Assembly: GCF_900101885.1 (NCBI RefSeq)
Contig: NZ_FNAN01000010.1
Coordinates: forward strand, 62,001-126,000
Reading direction: 5' to 3'
DNA length: 64,000 nt
DNA from: Dyadobacter soli
GTDB taxonomy: Bacteria; Bacteroidota; Bacteroidia; Cytophagales; Spirosomataceae
The notes below the pieces were generated by a model that had not been told where the DNA came from, did no database searches, and saw nothing but the letters and a program-made list of their open reading frames with translations. Position numbers and translations under genes: made by a program. This document shows positions 56,601 to 64,000 of this stretch, one piece after another (the first letter of the stretch is position 1; each line of letters starts with the position of its first letter).

Positions 56601-56896
56601 CCCATCACCACGATCACCATGAACAGCGAGGCCATCATCGTGCCGAGGCTCAGCTTTTTCAGTAAAAGGTGGTGTTCGAAATATTCGTAAATCTTGCCGG
56701 AAGCCATCACAGCCAATGCGGCGGCGATGTAGGCGAGGGGTAACGAGTATTCGGGATGGTTTTCGAGCAGGAGCACGTTGGCGGAAACATACACCAGCGT
56801 GGTACCGACATTCGTAAAGAAGTTATGGAAGAAAAAAAGGAATGTTTGCGGGTTAATGGACTTCGTGAAGCGGTTTTGGCTTAGAAATGGGATCAT
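53624..56896 (-). CDS. Npt-type (ATP/ADP translocase-like) membrane protein with HEAT repeats and cNMP-binding domain
   Basis: The 1090-residue protein has about 10-12 membrane helices (20-410) resembling the nucleotide translocase/MFS-like family, a helical HEAT-repeat region (about 430-930) and a C-terminal cyclic-nucleotide-binding domain (about 955-1085). The phosphate-binding cassette GEIFGELALLDTEPRSAATV retains the Glu and Arg needed for cAMP/cGMP. It faces the cyclase operon tail to tail. Residues about 684-747 are encoded by strikingly AT-rich DNA. Transport is not shown; it may be a membrane receptor for the nucleotide. Confidence 0.85.
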   Translation of the reverse strand: MIPFLSQNRFTKSINPQTFLFFFHNFFTNVGTTLVYVSANVLLLENHPEYSLPLAYIAAALAVMASGKIYEYFEHHLLLKKLSLGTMMASLFMVIVVMGLLLVGHGVATAIAVMVGYRIIYLLINLEFWGLSALVFDVRQSKRLFSVIGSGDMPAKALGAVLAVLIHSPSVLAILLAISLVFFALAFYTQILTFRHTDIPNPHHARTRAAESDSRIIQKYFGGNKLLTSLCIGMVAIAATATWIEYHFFVNVKYKFHSQHDVIVFVGSLLTLTYVISTFVKMLFSSKTVERFGIKLTLYLLPLTTIAISLGLLVSSYFRKDEPSLLVYYCIAYLLFELVRRTIFDPVFLVLFQPLSTKTRLKGHTLAKGLFEPLGMLIAGALLWIIYTQHWSDISLTFDLSLLFAVGALVVFRKTYRHYMQELKSAISKRFIRSGEMASPAEALPIITENLQSDRKEEVLNAIDWLARNKVSLFRKHADELLKSPFVQVRLKTLQTLSTLDKPELSGTFIQYIENEPDATCQVLAVRLACANGRLNDEQTARFLAHSDLDIVKGTIIGCWEAGKALPLIHGTLQRLFGSEQESHQLAALDCLKVTGINSYENLLKSCIHNGSQRVRNYAIEVAATVGSPTLLRDLRLVLTGTLTPATIHAMINSGDLGIRIIEEWLRQDTTGERVRIFIKTAEKGRHEFILQILFNLIKNIYQNKLSINTDNTTNIKRKESEIHIENIDSFTHIAALKALSHYTLITDYKTLIPEFVEKELIHAGQLLNGMDASENDITWNNALEYELELTAQRLFYLFMMQYDKEAVQSAWKGIRHAGKEKRANSLELIESLLPRMLYPSLHALFENITIQKKRDALRQYMGNVDPGLSLITTILSQAERSFTTWTIALAVGKCDIAEADLIHLEKLANHSSRLVREAVHERYAILAQRPELKFSLRIPMKHAEPAQQISEMERVIVLKNTQLFAQTPENVLSSIAPIMKEVTYSDGQEIFAKGDLGDSMYIIYTGQVGIYDGPKQLALFDKGEIFGELALLDTEPRSAATVAETDALVFRIDQEDFFELMEERDEILRNVLRILCQRIRVQNEKMRQL

Positions 56897-56962
56897 AGAG
56901 TTGGAATGCTAGCGCTACTGTAAAATAAACACTTATTATTCCTTTTAAAAACCCGCAGCGGT

Positions 56963-56993
56963 GACTTTCCGGCCTGTAAAAAACCGGAAAGTC
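56963..56993 (-). terminator. Hairpin after the antiporter gene
   Basis: A 10-bp perfect stem GACTTTCCGG/CCGGAAAGTC lies 7 nt past the stop of the antiporter gene; a short T-run follows about 11 nt later. Confidence 0.6.
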
Positions 56994-56999
56994 TGAATA

Positions 57000-59267
57000 T
57001 CAGCTCCGTATGATAAGCACGGAAGGAGAGTTGGATAGCCATACACTGTGCGATTCCACGGCTTTGATCCAGCTTTCGAGGCTGATCACCATCAGGTCCT
57101 GGCTTTGCAGAAAGTCTTTTTCGAGGACATTTTCATACAGCATATTCACATTTTCAGGTGATCTTTCCTGCAATGCACCCAATGCAACGCCGGTTTCCAC
57201 GTGCTGGCTTACGGCCTGCGACGGGTCCATGATCGTCATTTGCAGCCCGTGTACAGCAGAAAGGCGCTCGGCGAAAGTGAGCAGGCGACGATCTTCCGGC
57301 GTGAAAAGCGGCATGAAAACGTGCCTTACCTGTTCGAGATTTTTCTCGATCAGAATGCCAACGGGCACTTTCACAGAGCGGATAATATGCGTCGTCCGCT
57401 CGTCGAACACGTCGGAATGGAAGAGCTTTTCCTTACCGGTAATGGTGTCGAGCAGGCGCTCGCGGCTTACGAACTTGGAGGTGAAGCCCAATATTTTGCC
57501 CAAAAAAGTACCTTCAAAAACCGACTTGCCGATCCCGATCAGGAGCATATCAAACTCGCCGTCGTTGGCGGTTTCGATAATGTCGTGCTCGATGCTCTGC
57601 GATGGTTTGAAGAGCGACGTAAAAGTAGTATTGAGCTCACGGGCCTCTTCATTGATCGGCCGGAAAGTTTCGTACTGGTATTCTTCCGTATTCACCTGGT
57701 TGAGATAGCTGCTCGGCGAAAGGTGCAATGCGGTGATATTCTGTTCATCGGGTTCTCTGGAAGCGAGCTTATCGGCCACGCGAAGCATTTTACGTCCGCC
57801 TTGCGGGCTTGCGAACGCGATCAGGATAGAAAAGCGCGAGGGCTCGTGTATCAGGTTCAGGTCTTCTTTCGGCGCGGGAAGGAATTTGTCGATCAGATCG
57901 AGCGCCGGGCCTGTCATACAGGTGGTTGCGAGGGCCATGATCACCATCATCGTGAAAATTTCGGGCGAGAGCACGCCGATATCGTACCCGATGTTAAGTA
58001 CCACCAGTTCCACCAGCCCGCGGGTGTTCATAAGGGAGCCAATGATGAGGCTGTCGCGCCACGATTGCTTCATGAAAAGGGCCGCCACCGTGCTTCCAAA
58101 GAACTTTCCGAATACCGCCGCTGCGATGATGAGCCCGGTTACAGACCACAAATGCGGATCGTTCAGCAGACCTATTTGTGTTCTTAAACCTGTAAAAACA
58201 AAGAACAGCGGCAATAGCAGTACCAGCGCGACGTCCTCTACTTTTTCAATGAATATATTACGGAAACGCTGGTTGGCGGGCATGATTACCCCGGCCATAA
58301 ACGCCCCGAAAAGCGCGTGGATGCCGATTACTTCCGTGAGATAGGAAGAAACGAGCAATACCAGGAAGAATATCGCCACCACTGGCTTGGTAAGCCCTTC
58401 TCGGTAGGCATAATGGTCGCCCAGGCGTTTGAGCATGGGTTTTACCACTTGCAGCATCAGCAAAACGTAGGCGACGGAAAGTATGATCGTGTAGATCGCG
58501 CTCATAAATTCACCTGCTTTCACAATCGCGATCACGGCGGCGAGGATGCACCAGGCGGTAATGTCGTCGGTGGCGGCGCAGGTGATCACCATCATGCCCA
58601 GGCGCGTTCGGGAGAGCCCGCGCTCTTGTACAATGCGAGCGAGTACGGGGAATGCCGTGATACTCAATGCAATGCCGGTGAAAAGCGCGAACGAGAGGAA
58701 GCTGATGCCTGCCGGTGCAAACTCGGTGTACATATACAATGCCAGCCCCACACCGAGTGCAAATGGCAGGATAATGCTCGCATGACTGATCACGATCGCT
58801 TCCTGCGCTTTGGTTTTTAGTACTTTCAGGTCCAGCTCCATTCCGATGATGAACATGAAGAGGATTAGTCCAATCTGACTGAGAAACTGTAAGTTACTGA
58901 GTGAAGTTTTTGGGAAAATAAATGCCGAAACCTCGGGGTAGAACATTCCGAGCACCGATGGCCCCAGGAAAATCCCCGCTGCGATCTCGCCGATCACCGT
59001 CGGCTGGCGGATGGCTTTGCAAATCCAGCCGAAGAGCCGGGCAACTATGATAATGGTGACGATTTGGGCGAGGAGCGTGGCGAGCGGGTGGGTGAGGTTG
59101 TGCCCGAAGGTGTCTGTAAATTGCTCCCAGGAAGAGATGTTTTGCGCTTTTTGAGGAATCTGGCCGGCTTTTTCGAGGAATGTGCCCTGGCGGATAAAGA
59201 AGTAGAGCAGGGCGGCGAAAACTCCGATGGTAATGCAGTAAAAGAGTACGTTGCGAATATTCTTCAT
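57000..59267 (-). CDS. CPA2-family cation:proton antiporter with C-terminal USP-like domain
   Basis: The 755-residue protein has about 12-13 membrane helices of the Na+/H+ exchanger family (about 60-450), with conserved stretches such as IGEIAAGIFLGPSVLG and ITAFPVLARIVQERGL. A cytoplasmic domain (about 480-750) contains universal-stress-like segments (FSILIAFASPQGGRKML). It exchanges K+ or Na+ for protons. The ATG at 59267 begins MKNIRNVLFYC; an upstream ATG is less likely. Confidence 0.9.
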   Translation of the reverse strand: MKNIRNVLFYCITIGVFAALLYFFIRQGTFLEKAGQIPQKAQNISSWEQFTDTFGHNLTHPLATLLAQIVTIIIVARLFGWICKAIRQPTVIGEIAAGIFLGPSVLGMFYPEVSAFIFPKTSLSNLQFLSQIGLILFMFIIGMELDLKVLKTKAQEAIVISHASIILPFALGVGLALYMYTEFAPAGISFLSFALFTGIALSITAFPVLARIVQERGLSRTRLGMMVITCAATDDITAWCILAAVIAIVKAGEFMSAIYTIILSVAYVLLMLQVVKPMLKRLGDHYAYREGLTKPVVAIFFLVLLVSSYLTEVIGIHALFGAFMAGVIMPANQRFRNIFIEKVEDVALVLLLPLFFVFTGLRTQIGLLNDPHLWSVTGLIIAAAVFGKFFGSTVAALFMKQSWRDSLIIGSLMNTRGLVELVVLNIGYDIGVLSPEIFTMMVIMALATTCMTGPALDLIDKFLPAPKEDLNLIHEPSRFSILIAFASPQGGRKMLRVADKLASREPDEQNITALHLSPSSYLNQVNTEEYQYETFRPINEEARELNTTFTSLFKPSQSIEHDIIETANDGEFDMLLIGIGKSVFEGTFLGKILGFTSKFVSRERLLDTITGKEKLFHSDVFDERTTHIIRSVKVPVGILIEKNLEQVRHVFMPLFTPEDRRLLTFAERLSAVHGLQMTIMDPSQAVSQHVETGVALGALQERSPENVNMLYENVLEKDFLQSQDLMVISLESWIKAVESHSVWLSNSPSVLIIRS

Positions 59268-59311
59268 CAGTACAGTTGAGAGTGAAGCGCGCAAAATACT
59301 GAAATAAGGCG

Positions 59312-59344
59312 AAAAATGGTAGGACTTTACGCCCTACCATTTTT
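59312..59344 (-). terminator. Intrinsic terminator after the enolase-family gene
   Basis: A 12-bp perfect stem AAAAATGGTAGG/CCTACCATTTTT with a 9-nt loop begins 8 nt after the stop on the minus strand and ends in a T-run. Confidence 0.85.
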
Positions 59345-59351
59345 CAAAAAC

Positions 59352-60836
59352 CTAGCTCCACAACCGGTCGTGCGAACGTTTTTCGTTCCAGTCGGGCGTC
59401 GGTGCGAAGAAGGATTTATCCTTCGGATGCAAATGCTTCTTCACCTCCTCGTCGACCAGCTCGATACCAAGGCCCGGCGCTTCCAGCGGCACAGGCGCGT
59501 AGCCTTTGTCGATGAGCTTGCGGCCGTCGGTGGTTTTCACGAGGCTTTCCCACCATGGCACATCCACCGAGTGGTGTTCCAATGCGAGGAAGTTCTGCGT
59601 AGCGGCGGCGCAATGCACGTTGGCCATGAAACTCACCGGAGTGCCTGCGAAGTGCATCGCCATCGCAATGCCGTGGTCTTCGGCATAGTCGCCGATGCGT
59701 TTCGTTTCCAGCAAGCCGCCCGACGAAGCGAGGTCGGGGTGTACGATGTCCACCGCACGCTGCTCGATCAATGCTTTGAAACCTTCTTTGAGGTAAATGT
59801 CCTCGCCGGTCAGCGTCGGCGTTTCCAATGCGTCGGAAATGGTTTTCCACTGGTCGGTGTACTCCCAGGGTACCATATCCTCGAACCATGCAAGGCGGTA
59901 TTTGTCGAGCGCTTTTCCGAGGCGGATGCCATTGTTAAGGTCAAAATGGCCGTAGTGGTCGGAAGAAAGCGGTATTTCATAACCTACCACGCCACGCACC
60001 TCTTCCACTACTTTCGCCATTTCGTCCAATCCTTTCGGGGTGATCTGGATCGCCGTGAAAGGGTGTTTGGTATTGGCATAGGAATGATAATCACCCGCCC
60101 ATTGCGAGAAGCCGCCGCCCCAGAATTTGTTGTTTACCACGCCGCCTTCGCTATTCCGCAGCATACCGATGGAAATATCCATTTTCAGCCAGGTATAACC
60201 CTGGTCCTGGGTGCGGTATTTGATTTTTTGCTTAAACTCGTTGATATCGTTCGACTCGGGCGTATCCGCGTACAAGCGAACCTTGTCGCGGTACCGGCCT
60301 CCCAGCAGCTGCCAGCAAGGCACGCCGTAGGCTTTTCCGCAAAGGTCCCAAAGCGCCATTTCCACCCCGCAAACGCCGCCAGCCTGGCGTCCATGGTAAC
60401 CAAACTGCTTGATCGATTTGAACAACTGCTCCACGTTGCATGGATTTTGACCCAGCAAATGGCTTTTCAGGAACAATGCATACCGCTCGTCGGCGCCGTC
60501 GCGCACCTCGCCGAGGCCGTAAATGCCCTGGTTGGTATCGATACGGATAATGGGCGTCCGGCCCACGTTCTGCACAATGCAATACCGCAAGTCGGTGATC
60601 TTCAATTCCGAAGGCTTCGAGGCGCGGCTTACCTTGGAAGTGGCCTGCGCAATGGTATCCTCCGTCGACATCGACATAAAACCGCCCAATGCAATCCCGC
60701 CGACAGCCGTTTTGCGCAGGAAGTTCCGGCGGCTGTCTTTGGTAGTTGGATTAGCGATTTCCGCCGCTGCCGCCGCTTTTTCGGCGCTTTCTACTTGTTT
60801 ATTCGACTCAATGATCTGCTTTAAGATGTTTTTCAT
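59352..60836 (-). CDS. Tat-exported enolase-superfamily protein (mandelate racemase/sugar-acid dehydratase-like)
   Basis: The 494-residue protein has a Tat signal in the first ~65 residues with the twin-arginine motif SRRNFLRK. The enolase-like barrel has metal-ligand candidates Asp in SSDHYGHFD, Glu in FEDMVP and Glu in TGEDIY, and a late His in MAMHFAGTP. These fit acid-sugar dehydratases; the usual KxK strand reads LKMD. It is downstream of the RraA-like gene in a SusCD locus. ATG 60836 is the first start after a repeat-rich upstream region. Confidence 0.87.
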   Translation of the reverse strand: MKNILKQIIESNKQVESAEKAAAAAEIANPTTKDSRRNFLRKTAVGGIALGGFMSMSTEDTIAQATSKVSRASKPSELKITDLRYCIVQNVGRTPIIRIDTNQGIYGLGEVRDGADERYALFLKSHLLGQNPCNVEQLFKSIKQFGYHGRQAGGVCGVEMALWDLCGKAYGVPCWQLLGGRYRDKVRLYADTPESNDINEFKQKIKYRTQDQGYTWLKMDISIGMLRNSEGGVVNNKFWGGGFSQWAGDYHSYANTKHPFTAIQITPKGLDEMAKVVEEVRGVVGYEIPLSSDHYGHFDLNNGIRLGKALDKYRLAWFEDMVPWEYTDQWKTISDALETPTLTGEDIYLKEGFKALIEQRAVDIVHPDLASSGGLLETKRIGDYAEDHGIAMAMHFAGTPVSFMANVHCAAATQNFLALEHHSVDVPWWESLVKTTDGRKLIDKGYAPVPLEAPGLGIELVDEEVKKHLHPKDKSFFAPTPDWNEKRSHDRLWS

Positions 60837-60863
60837 GTTGGATTTTGAGTTTAGTAACGTTAG

Positions 60864-61097
60864 TTTTTTTGACCGCCGACGGCCGACCGCTGACCGCCGA
60901 GGGTTGTGAGATGACTTGCAGCATTGGAACCATTGACGATAGACGATTGACCATGCTAAGCTTTTTTTTGACCGCCGACGGCCGACCGCTGACCGCCGAT
61001 GGGTTGTGAGATGACAGAGGACCCATGGTCCATGGTCATCTGCATAGTGATCGCAATCAAGAGGTCGGCGGTCGGCGGTCATCGGTCGGCGGTCAAT
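60864..61097. repeat. GACCGCCGA-type repeat cluster
   Basis: Two ~50-bp direct copies (60864-60915 and 60963-61015) share a T-run, GACCGCCGACGGCCGACCGC and a gggttgtgagatgac tail. An inverted arm (ggtcggcggtcggcggtc) lies at 61062-61097. The cluster occupies the 256-bp gap between RraA and the enolase gene; no other gene is seen there. Confidence 0.8.
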
Positions 61098-62025
61098 AAT
61101 TCCTCTCCTTCAAATAATCGTCCAGCTCCTTCTTGGTCATCGGCAGTTTGCCCGGATAGTTATTTACCCAGTTCAGAAAATCCTTCTGGATCGCGTCCGA
61201 CCATTTGGTATCGATTTCTCCGGGCGTGTATTTGCCCTCGCGGAGGCGCAGGTGACCGAATTCATCGCGCAACGCGGTTACCTCGGAGGTAATCACCAAA
61301 TCTTCCACCAAATGCGCCGGGATGAAGATCGTACCGTATTTTTTGGCTAGTACCACGTCTCCCGGAAGCACCACCGCTCTGCCGATGCGGATCGGCGTGT
61401 TGATGTTCGTGAGCATCATTTGCTGGATGTACGAGGGGTCCTGCCCTTTGATCCAGGCATTGAAACCTTTGATCTCGCTCAGACCTTCCACATCGCGTAC
61501 CGAGCCGTAAAAGATCACCCCGCGCTTGGATTTGGCATAAATGGAGTTGCCCAGGTTGTCGCCGATGAGCGTACCGTCGGCGATTTTGCCGTAGCCGTCG
61601 GCCACGTACACATCGCCTTCTTTCAGCACGTCGATCGGCCAGGAGTTGGTACCGCCGGTTTGCACGCGGCCTTCTTTTTTACCGGTTTCCTTCACCAGAT
61701 CCTGCAAATCGGGGCGGGCGGGCATGTATTGCGCCGTCACCACGCGGCCGGTCATGGTGCTGTCGTTGTGGATCAGCTGCCATTCGCCTTCAAACTGGTT
61801 GTGGTAACCTTTGTTGCGCAGCACGCCCCAGGCTTCTTCCATCGAAATGTTTTTCAGGCGGGCCAGGATCGCGTCGGACACCTTGGGGCGGCCGTCTGGC
61901 ATCCGTTCGCCTTTCCAGCCGGAAGTGTAGGCTTTAATCTGATCGGGAGTTGGCGAGATCGCCTGTGCGTAGGAAGCGACGCTCCCCAGCACAAACGCTC
62001 CCGCAAGCAAGGTTTGTTTAAGCAT
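61093..62025 (-). CDS. Secreted RraA-like protein (aldolase/decarboxylase fold)
   Basis: The 310-residue protein has a signal peptide (MLKQTLLAGAFVLGSVASYAQ). The RraA-like core has the GDNLGNSIYAKSKRGVIFYGSVRD segment, with the conserved Arg-Asp pair of the 4-hydroxy-4-methyl-2-oxoglutarate aldolase/oxaloacetate decarboxylase family. Periplasmic location is unusual for the aldolase family. It lies between susD and the enolase-family gene in the same direction, so it is likely co-expressed. Confidence 0.85.
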   Translation of the reverse strand: MLKQTLLAGAFVLGSVASYAQAISPTPDQIKAYTSGWKGERMPDGRPKVSDAILARLKNISMEEAWGVLRNKGYHNQFEGEWQLIHNDSTMTGRVVTAQYMPARPDLQDLVKETGKKEGRVQTGGTNSWPIDVLKEGDVYVADGYGKIADGTLIGDNLGNSIYAKSKRGVIFYGSVRDVEGLSEIKGFNAWIKGQDPSYIQQMMLTNINTPIRIGRAVVLPGDVVLAKKYGTIFIPAHLVEDLVITSEVTALRDEFGHLRLREGKYTPGEIDTKWSDAIQKDFLNWVNNYPGKLPMTKKELDDYLKERNY

Positions 62026-62056
62026 AAAAAAACAATTAAGGGTTGGTATTGATTAA

Positions 62057-63589
62057 TTATTTATCCCAAAAAACAGGTGTTCCAAGCTCGTCAGGGCCCA
62101 TTCTTGCGACGGCCTCATTGTAGTTGGCCTCGTTTACGGAGCGTTCACGGACGGGGTACACCAGCCTTTTGATAAAGTCTTTCACGGAAGGGTCTTTACC
62201 CGGATAAGTATTCACCGGTAATGCCGGGAAGCCGGATCTGCGGAAGTTTGCCCAGGCCTCGGAGCCGTTCAGGAAGGAGGAGATCCAGTACTGCTCGTTG
62301 ATCTGCTGCAATGCTTTGGCCGGAACAAACGGGTTGGCGGTCAGGTAGGCGGTCTGGCTGGCATCGGGGATCGTCGCCGACACGTCATAACTAGCCATCT
62401 GCGCCATATGCGCCTTCACGCCGGCCTCGTACAATGCTTTCACATCACCGGTTGCCCAGCCCCTTTGCACGGCTTCCGCCAGCAAAAGCGAGGTCTGGGA
62501 ATAAGTAATGAAGAACTCCGGCGCGTCGATCTTGCCGAGGGTACGACGGTTGATCTGCGAATATTTGAATGCGGAACCGATCTTGCCCGGGAAGCCCGGC
62601 GCATTGGCGATCGTCGATTCGTTGTATCCGTACGGCATGCCTTCCTGGTTGGCCGGGTTGGTATCTTCCGCGCCGGCGGTGGCGATGGGGTTACCCGGTG
62701 TTTCATATTTCACCGAGATTACGCGCAAACGAGGATCGGCAGTGGTTTTCAAAGACGAAACAAATGCCGCGCCCAGGTACACATTGCCCCGCTCGGTACC
62801 CTGGAAATAGTTGGCCAGCGGGTGGTTGAATGTACTGTTGAATGCGATCAGGGCATTGTCGGCATTAGCGCTCTGCAAACCGCCGTTTGCGGCATCGGTC
62901 GCGACGGCTACATATTGTTTCGCCTTCGCCTGGTCGATTTTGGAGTAACGCATTGCGGCGCGTAGGAGCAGCGAGTTACCGAGCTTCTTCCACTGTGCGA
63001 TGTTCCCTTTGAAAAACAGATCACCTGCTTCGATAGGCTTGGCGGCGTCGAGGCCCTTGGTACCTTCCGACAACTCTTTCAGGATGTCATCGTAAATAGC
63101 CTTCTGATCGTCGTATTTAGGCAGGTTAATTTGTTCCAAAAAGCCCTTTCCAGCCTGGAAATAGGGCACATCCCCGTAAGTATCGACCAAAACCATAAAT
63201 ACGTACGCTTTCCAGATGCGCGACATGTTGTACAGATTGCTGCGCGCCGGAAGGTCCTTCGTCTGCGCGATCACGGTTGTGAGCAGGTTTACCGGGCCGT
63301 TTTGCAGGTACAGCGAGTTGAAATTCGCATTCGAGTTCGGGTCGGACAATGCATTGTGGTTACCGCCTTCGAGTACACCGGTGTAGGGTGTGTTGATCTG
63401 CTGCACGATCTGCAACTGGTAATTCTGCGTCGCGATAGCCGAGGAGAATTCGGCATTCGAGAACAGGTAGATCGGATCGATGCTCGTCGCGAGCACCGGG
63501 TTTTTATTAACTTCCTCGAACCCGCTATCGCAGGAACTGGCGCCTGCAAGCAATGCGAGCGTTGCGGCATATATGAATAATCGCTTCAT
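62057..63589 (-). CDS. SusD/RagB-family nutrient-binding lipoprotein
   Basis: The 510-residue protein has a lipobox (ASSC near residue 20). It belongs to the SusD-like_2/RagB group with helical TPR pairs and the typical C-terminal ending PDELGTPVFWDK. It partners with a TonB-dependent SusC to capture and import a nutrient at the outer membrane. It follows the susC end by 151 bp that contains two repeat families. Confidence 0.93.
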   Translation of the reverse strand: MKRLFIYAATLALLAGASSCDSGFEEVNKNPVLATSIDPIYLFSNAEFSSAIATQNYQLQIVQQINTPYTGVLEGGNHNALSDPNSNANFNSLYLQNGPVNLLTTVIAQTKDLPARSNLYNMSRIWKAYVFMVLVDTYGDVPYFQAGKGFLEQINLPKYDDQKAIYDDILKELSEGTKGLDAAKPIEAGDLFFKGNIAQWKKLGNSLLLRAAMRYSKIDQAKAKQYVAVATDAANGGLQSANADNALIAFNSTFNHPLANYFQGTERGNVYLGAAFVSSLKTTADPRLRVISVKYETPGNPIATAGAEDTNPANQEGMPYGYNESTIANAPGFPGKIGSAFKYSQINRRTLGKIDAPEFFITYSQTSLLLAEAVQRGWATGDVKALYEAGVKAHMAQMASYDVSATIPDASQTAYLTANPFVPAKALQQINEQYWISSFLNGSEAWANFRRSGFPALPVNTYPGKDPSVKDFIKRLVYPVRERSVNEANYNEAVARMGPDELGTPVFWDK

Positions 63590-63590
63590 A

Positions 63591-63630
63591 ATTTAATGAT
63601 TGAATGACTGAATGATTGAATGATTGAATT
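63591..63630. repeat. 8-nt tandem repeat (ATTGAATG family), copy 3
   Basis: About five imperfect tgattgaa/gaatgatt units lie directly upstream of susD, in the gap to susC. Same family as 561-645 and 8634-8664. Confidence 0.75.
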
Positions 63631-63700
63631 GTGACCGGGTCGCCGGTGCGACGAGTGAATTTTCCCCTTCCTCCTTCCTCCCTTTTCTCCGTTATTCCCT

Positions 63701-63738
63701 CGCCGGTCAGCGGTCAGCGGTCGGCGGTCGGCCGTCCA
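63701..63738. repeat. GGTCGGCGG-type repeat, single arm
   Basis: Tandem ggtcagcggtcggcggtcgg units lie immediately after the susC stop. The same family occurs at 39457-39517 and 60864-61097. Confidence 0.7.
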
Positions 63739-63740
63739 AC

Positions 63741-64000
63741 TCACAACTTCACGTTCAAATTAATCCCGTAACTTCTCGTCGTAGGCAGCGTGTGCGTTTC
63801 GATACCTTGTAGGTTATCAGAGGCGGATACGGCTGCTTCGGGATCGAGGTTATCGATATACTTCTTGATCATCAGCACATTGTTGCACATCAGCGACACG
63901 CTCAGGCCTTTGATAAAGGTGTTGTCCCGCACGAAACGCGACAGGTCGTAGCTCACCGAAATGTTTCTCCAACGCACAAATGCACCATTGTACACGAAAG
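63741..64000 (-). CDS. SusC/RagA-type TonB-dependent outer-membrane protein, C-terminal end (partial)
   Basis: Only the last ~86 residues are in the window; the frame stays open to the right edge. The typical SusC C-terminus is seen: ALVRWRNISVSYDL-like start (GAFVRWRNISVSYDLSRF), GLSVSLMCNNVLMIKKYIDNLDPEA and the final barrel strand RSYGINLNVKL. It pairs with the adjacent SusD for import across the outer membrane. Confidence 0.93.
   Translation of the reverse strand, partial: FVYNGAFVRWRNISVSYDLSRFVRDNTFIKGLSVSLMCNNVLMIKKYIDNLDPEAAVSASDNLQGIETHTLPTTRSYGINLNVKL

Noticed and set aside
60837..61082. Long N-terminal extension of the enolase-family protein
   Set aside because: It would translate the GACCGCC repeats into RRSAVGRRRSKK units and place the Tat signal internally.

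Overview
The window comes from a Bacteroidota chromosome, most likely a Cytophagales member of the Dyadobacter/Spirosoma type. Evidence seen here: promoters with the Bacteroidota -7 element TAnnTTTG, a SusC/SusD pair, a carboxy(nor)spermidine decarboxylase, DUF4097 proteins behind an ECF sigma/anti-sigma pair, DUF5618 proteins, a large FtsX/MacB-type permease, and moderately GC-rich coding DNA. The genus is inferred. No rRNA, tRNA, insertion sequence, prophage or CRISPR array was seen.

Layout. 1-10.6 kb is housekeeping: the end of nspC, a secreted PIG-L deacetylase, pyrG, yidC, a TPR/periplasmic-binding protein, hemL, a family 2 glycosyltransferase and a methyltransferase. 10.7-17.7 kb holds a small basic protein gene divergent from hisS, then hisS-hisG-hisD-[Xre antitoxin-RES toxin]-hisC and a small outer-membrane protein, closed by a terminator. 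The toxin-antitoxin pair sits inside the histidine gene cluster with its own palindromic operator. 17.7-21.0 kb is an AddA/RecB-like helicase whose nuclease tail looks degenerate. 21.1-28.9 kb is a signalling cluster: hybrid kinase (CHASE3-GAF-HK-3xREC), CheR, CheB, hybrid kinase (REC-PAS-HK-REC) and a lipoprotein. 29.2-33.6 kb holds MarR, then an ECF sigma factor, its anti-sigma factor and two DUF4097 proteins on the minus strand. 33.1-44.3 kb is mixed: DUF2383, an unrecognised 370-residue protein, an ABC permease, a Crp/Fnr regulator followed by an FNR-like box and a YdjM-type membrane protein, small ORFs, a methyltransferase, an AraC regulator with an SDR, and a DUF5618 tandem pair in which one copy carries a stop codon. 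44.3-50.0 kb is a four-gene RND metal-efflux operon that includes a PII-like DUF190 protein. 50.2-56.9 kb is a probable cyclic-nucleotide circuit: kinase, response regulator, REC-adenylate cyclase and HD protein, converging on a membrane transporter-like protein with HEAT repeats and an intact cNMP-binding domain. 57-64 kb has a CPA2 antiporter and a SusCD locus with a Tat-exported enolase-family protein and a secreted RraA-like protein.

Two kinds of short repeat recur between genes. One is made of imperfect 7-8 nt tandem repeats arranged as inverted arms; the other is mosaics of 11-20 bp micro-palindromes joined to a ctaccaatattac block. The observations most worth following up are the cAMP-like circuit, the toxin-antitoxin pair inside the his cluster, the FNR-type box matched to a regulator with an FNR-type recognition helix, the dispersed repeats and the nonsense-carrying DUF5618 copy.
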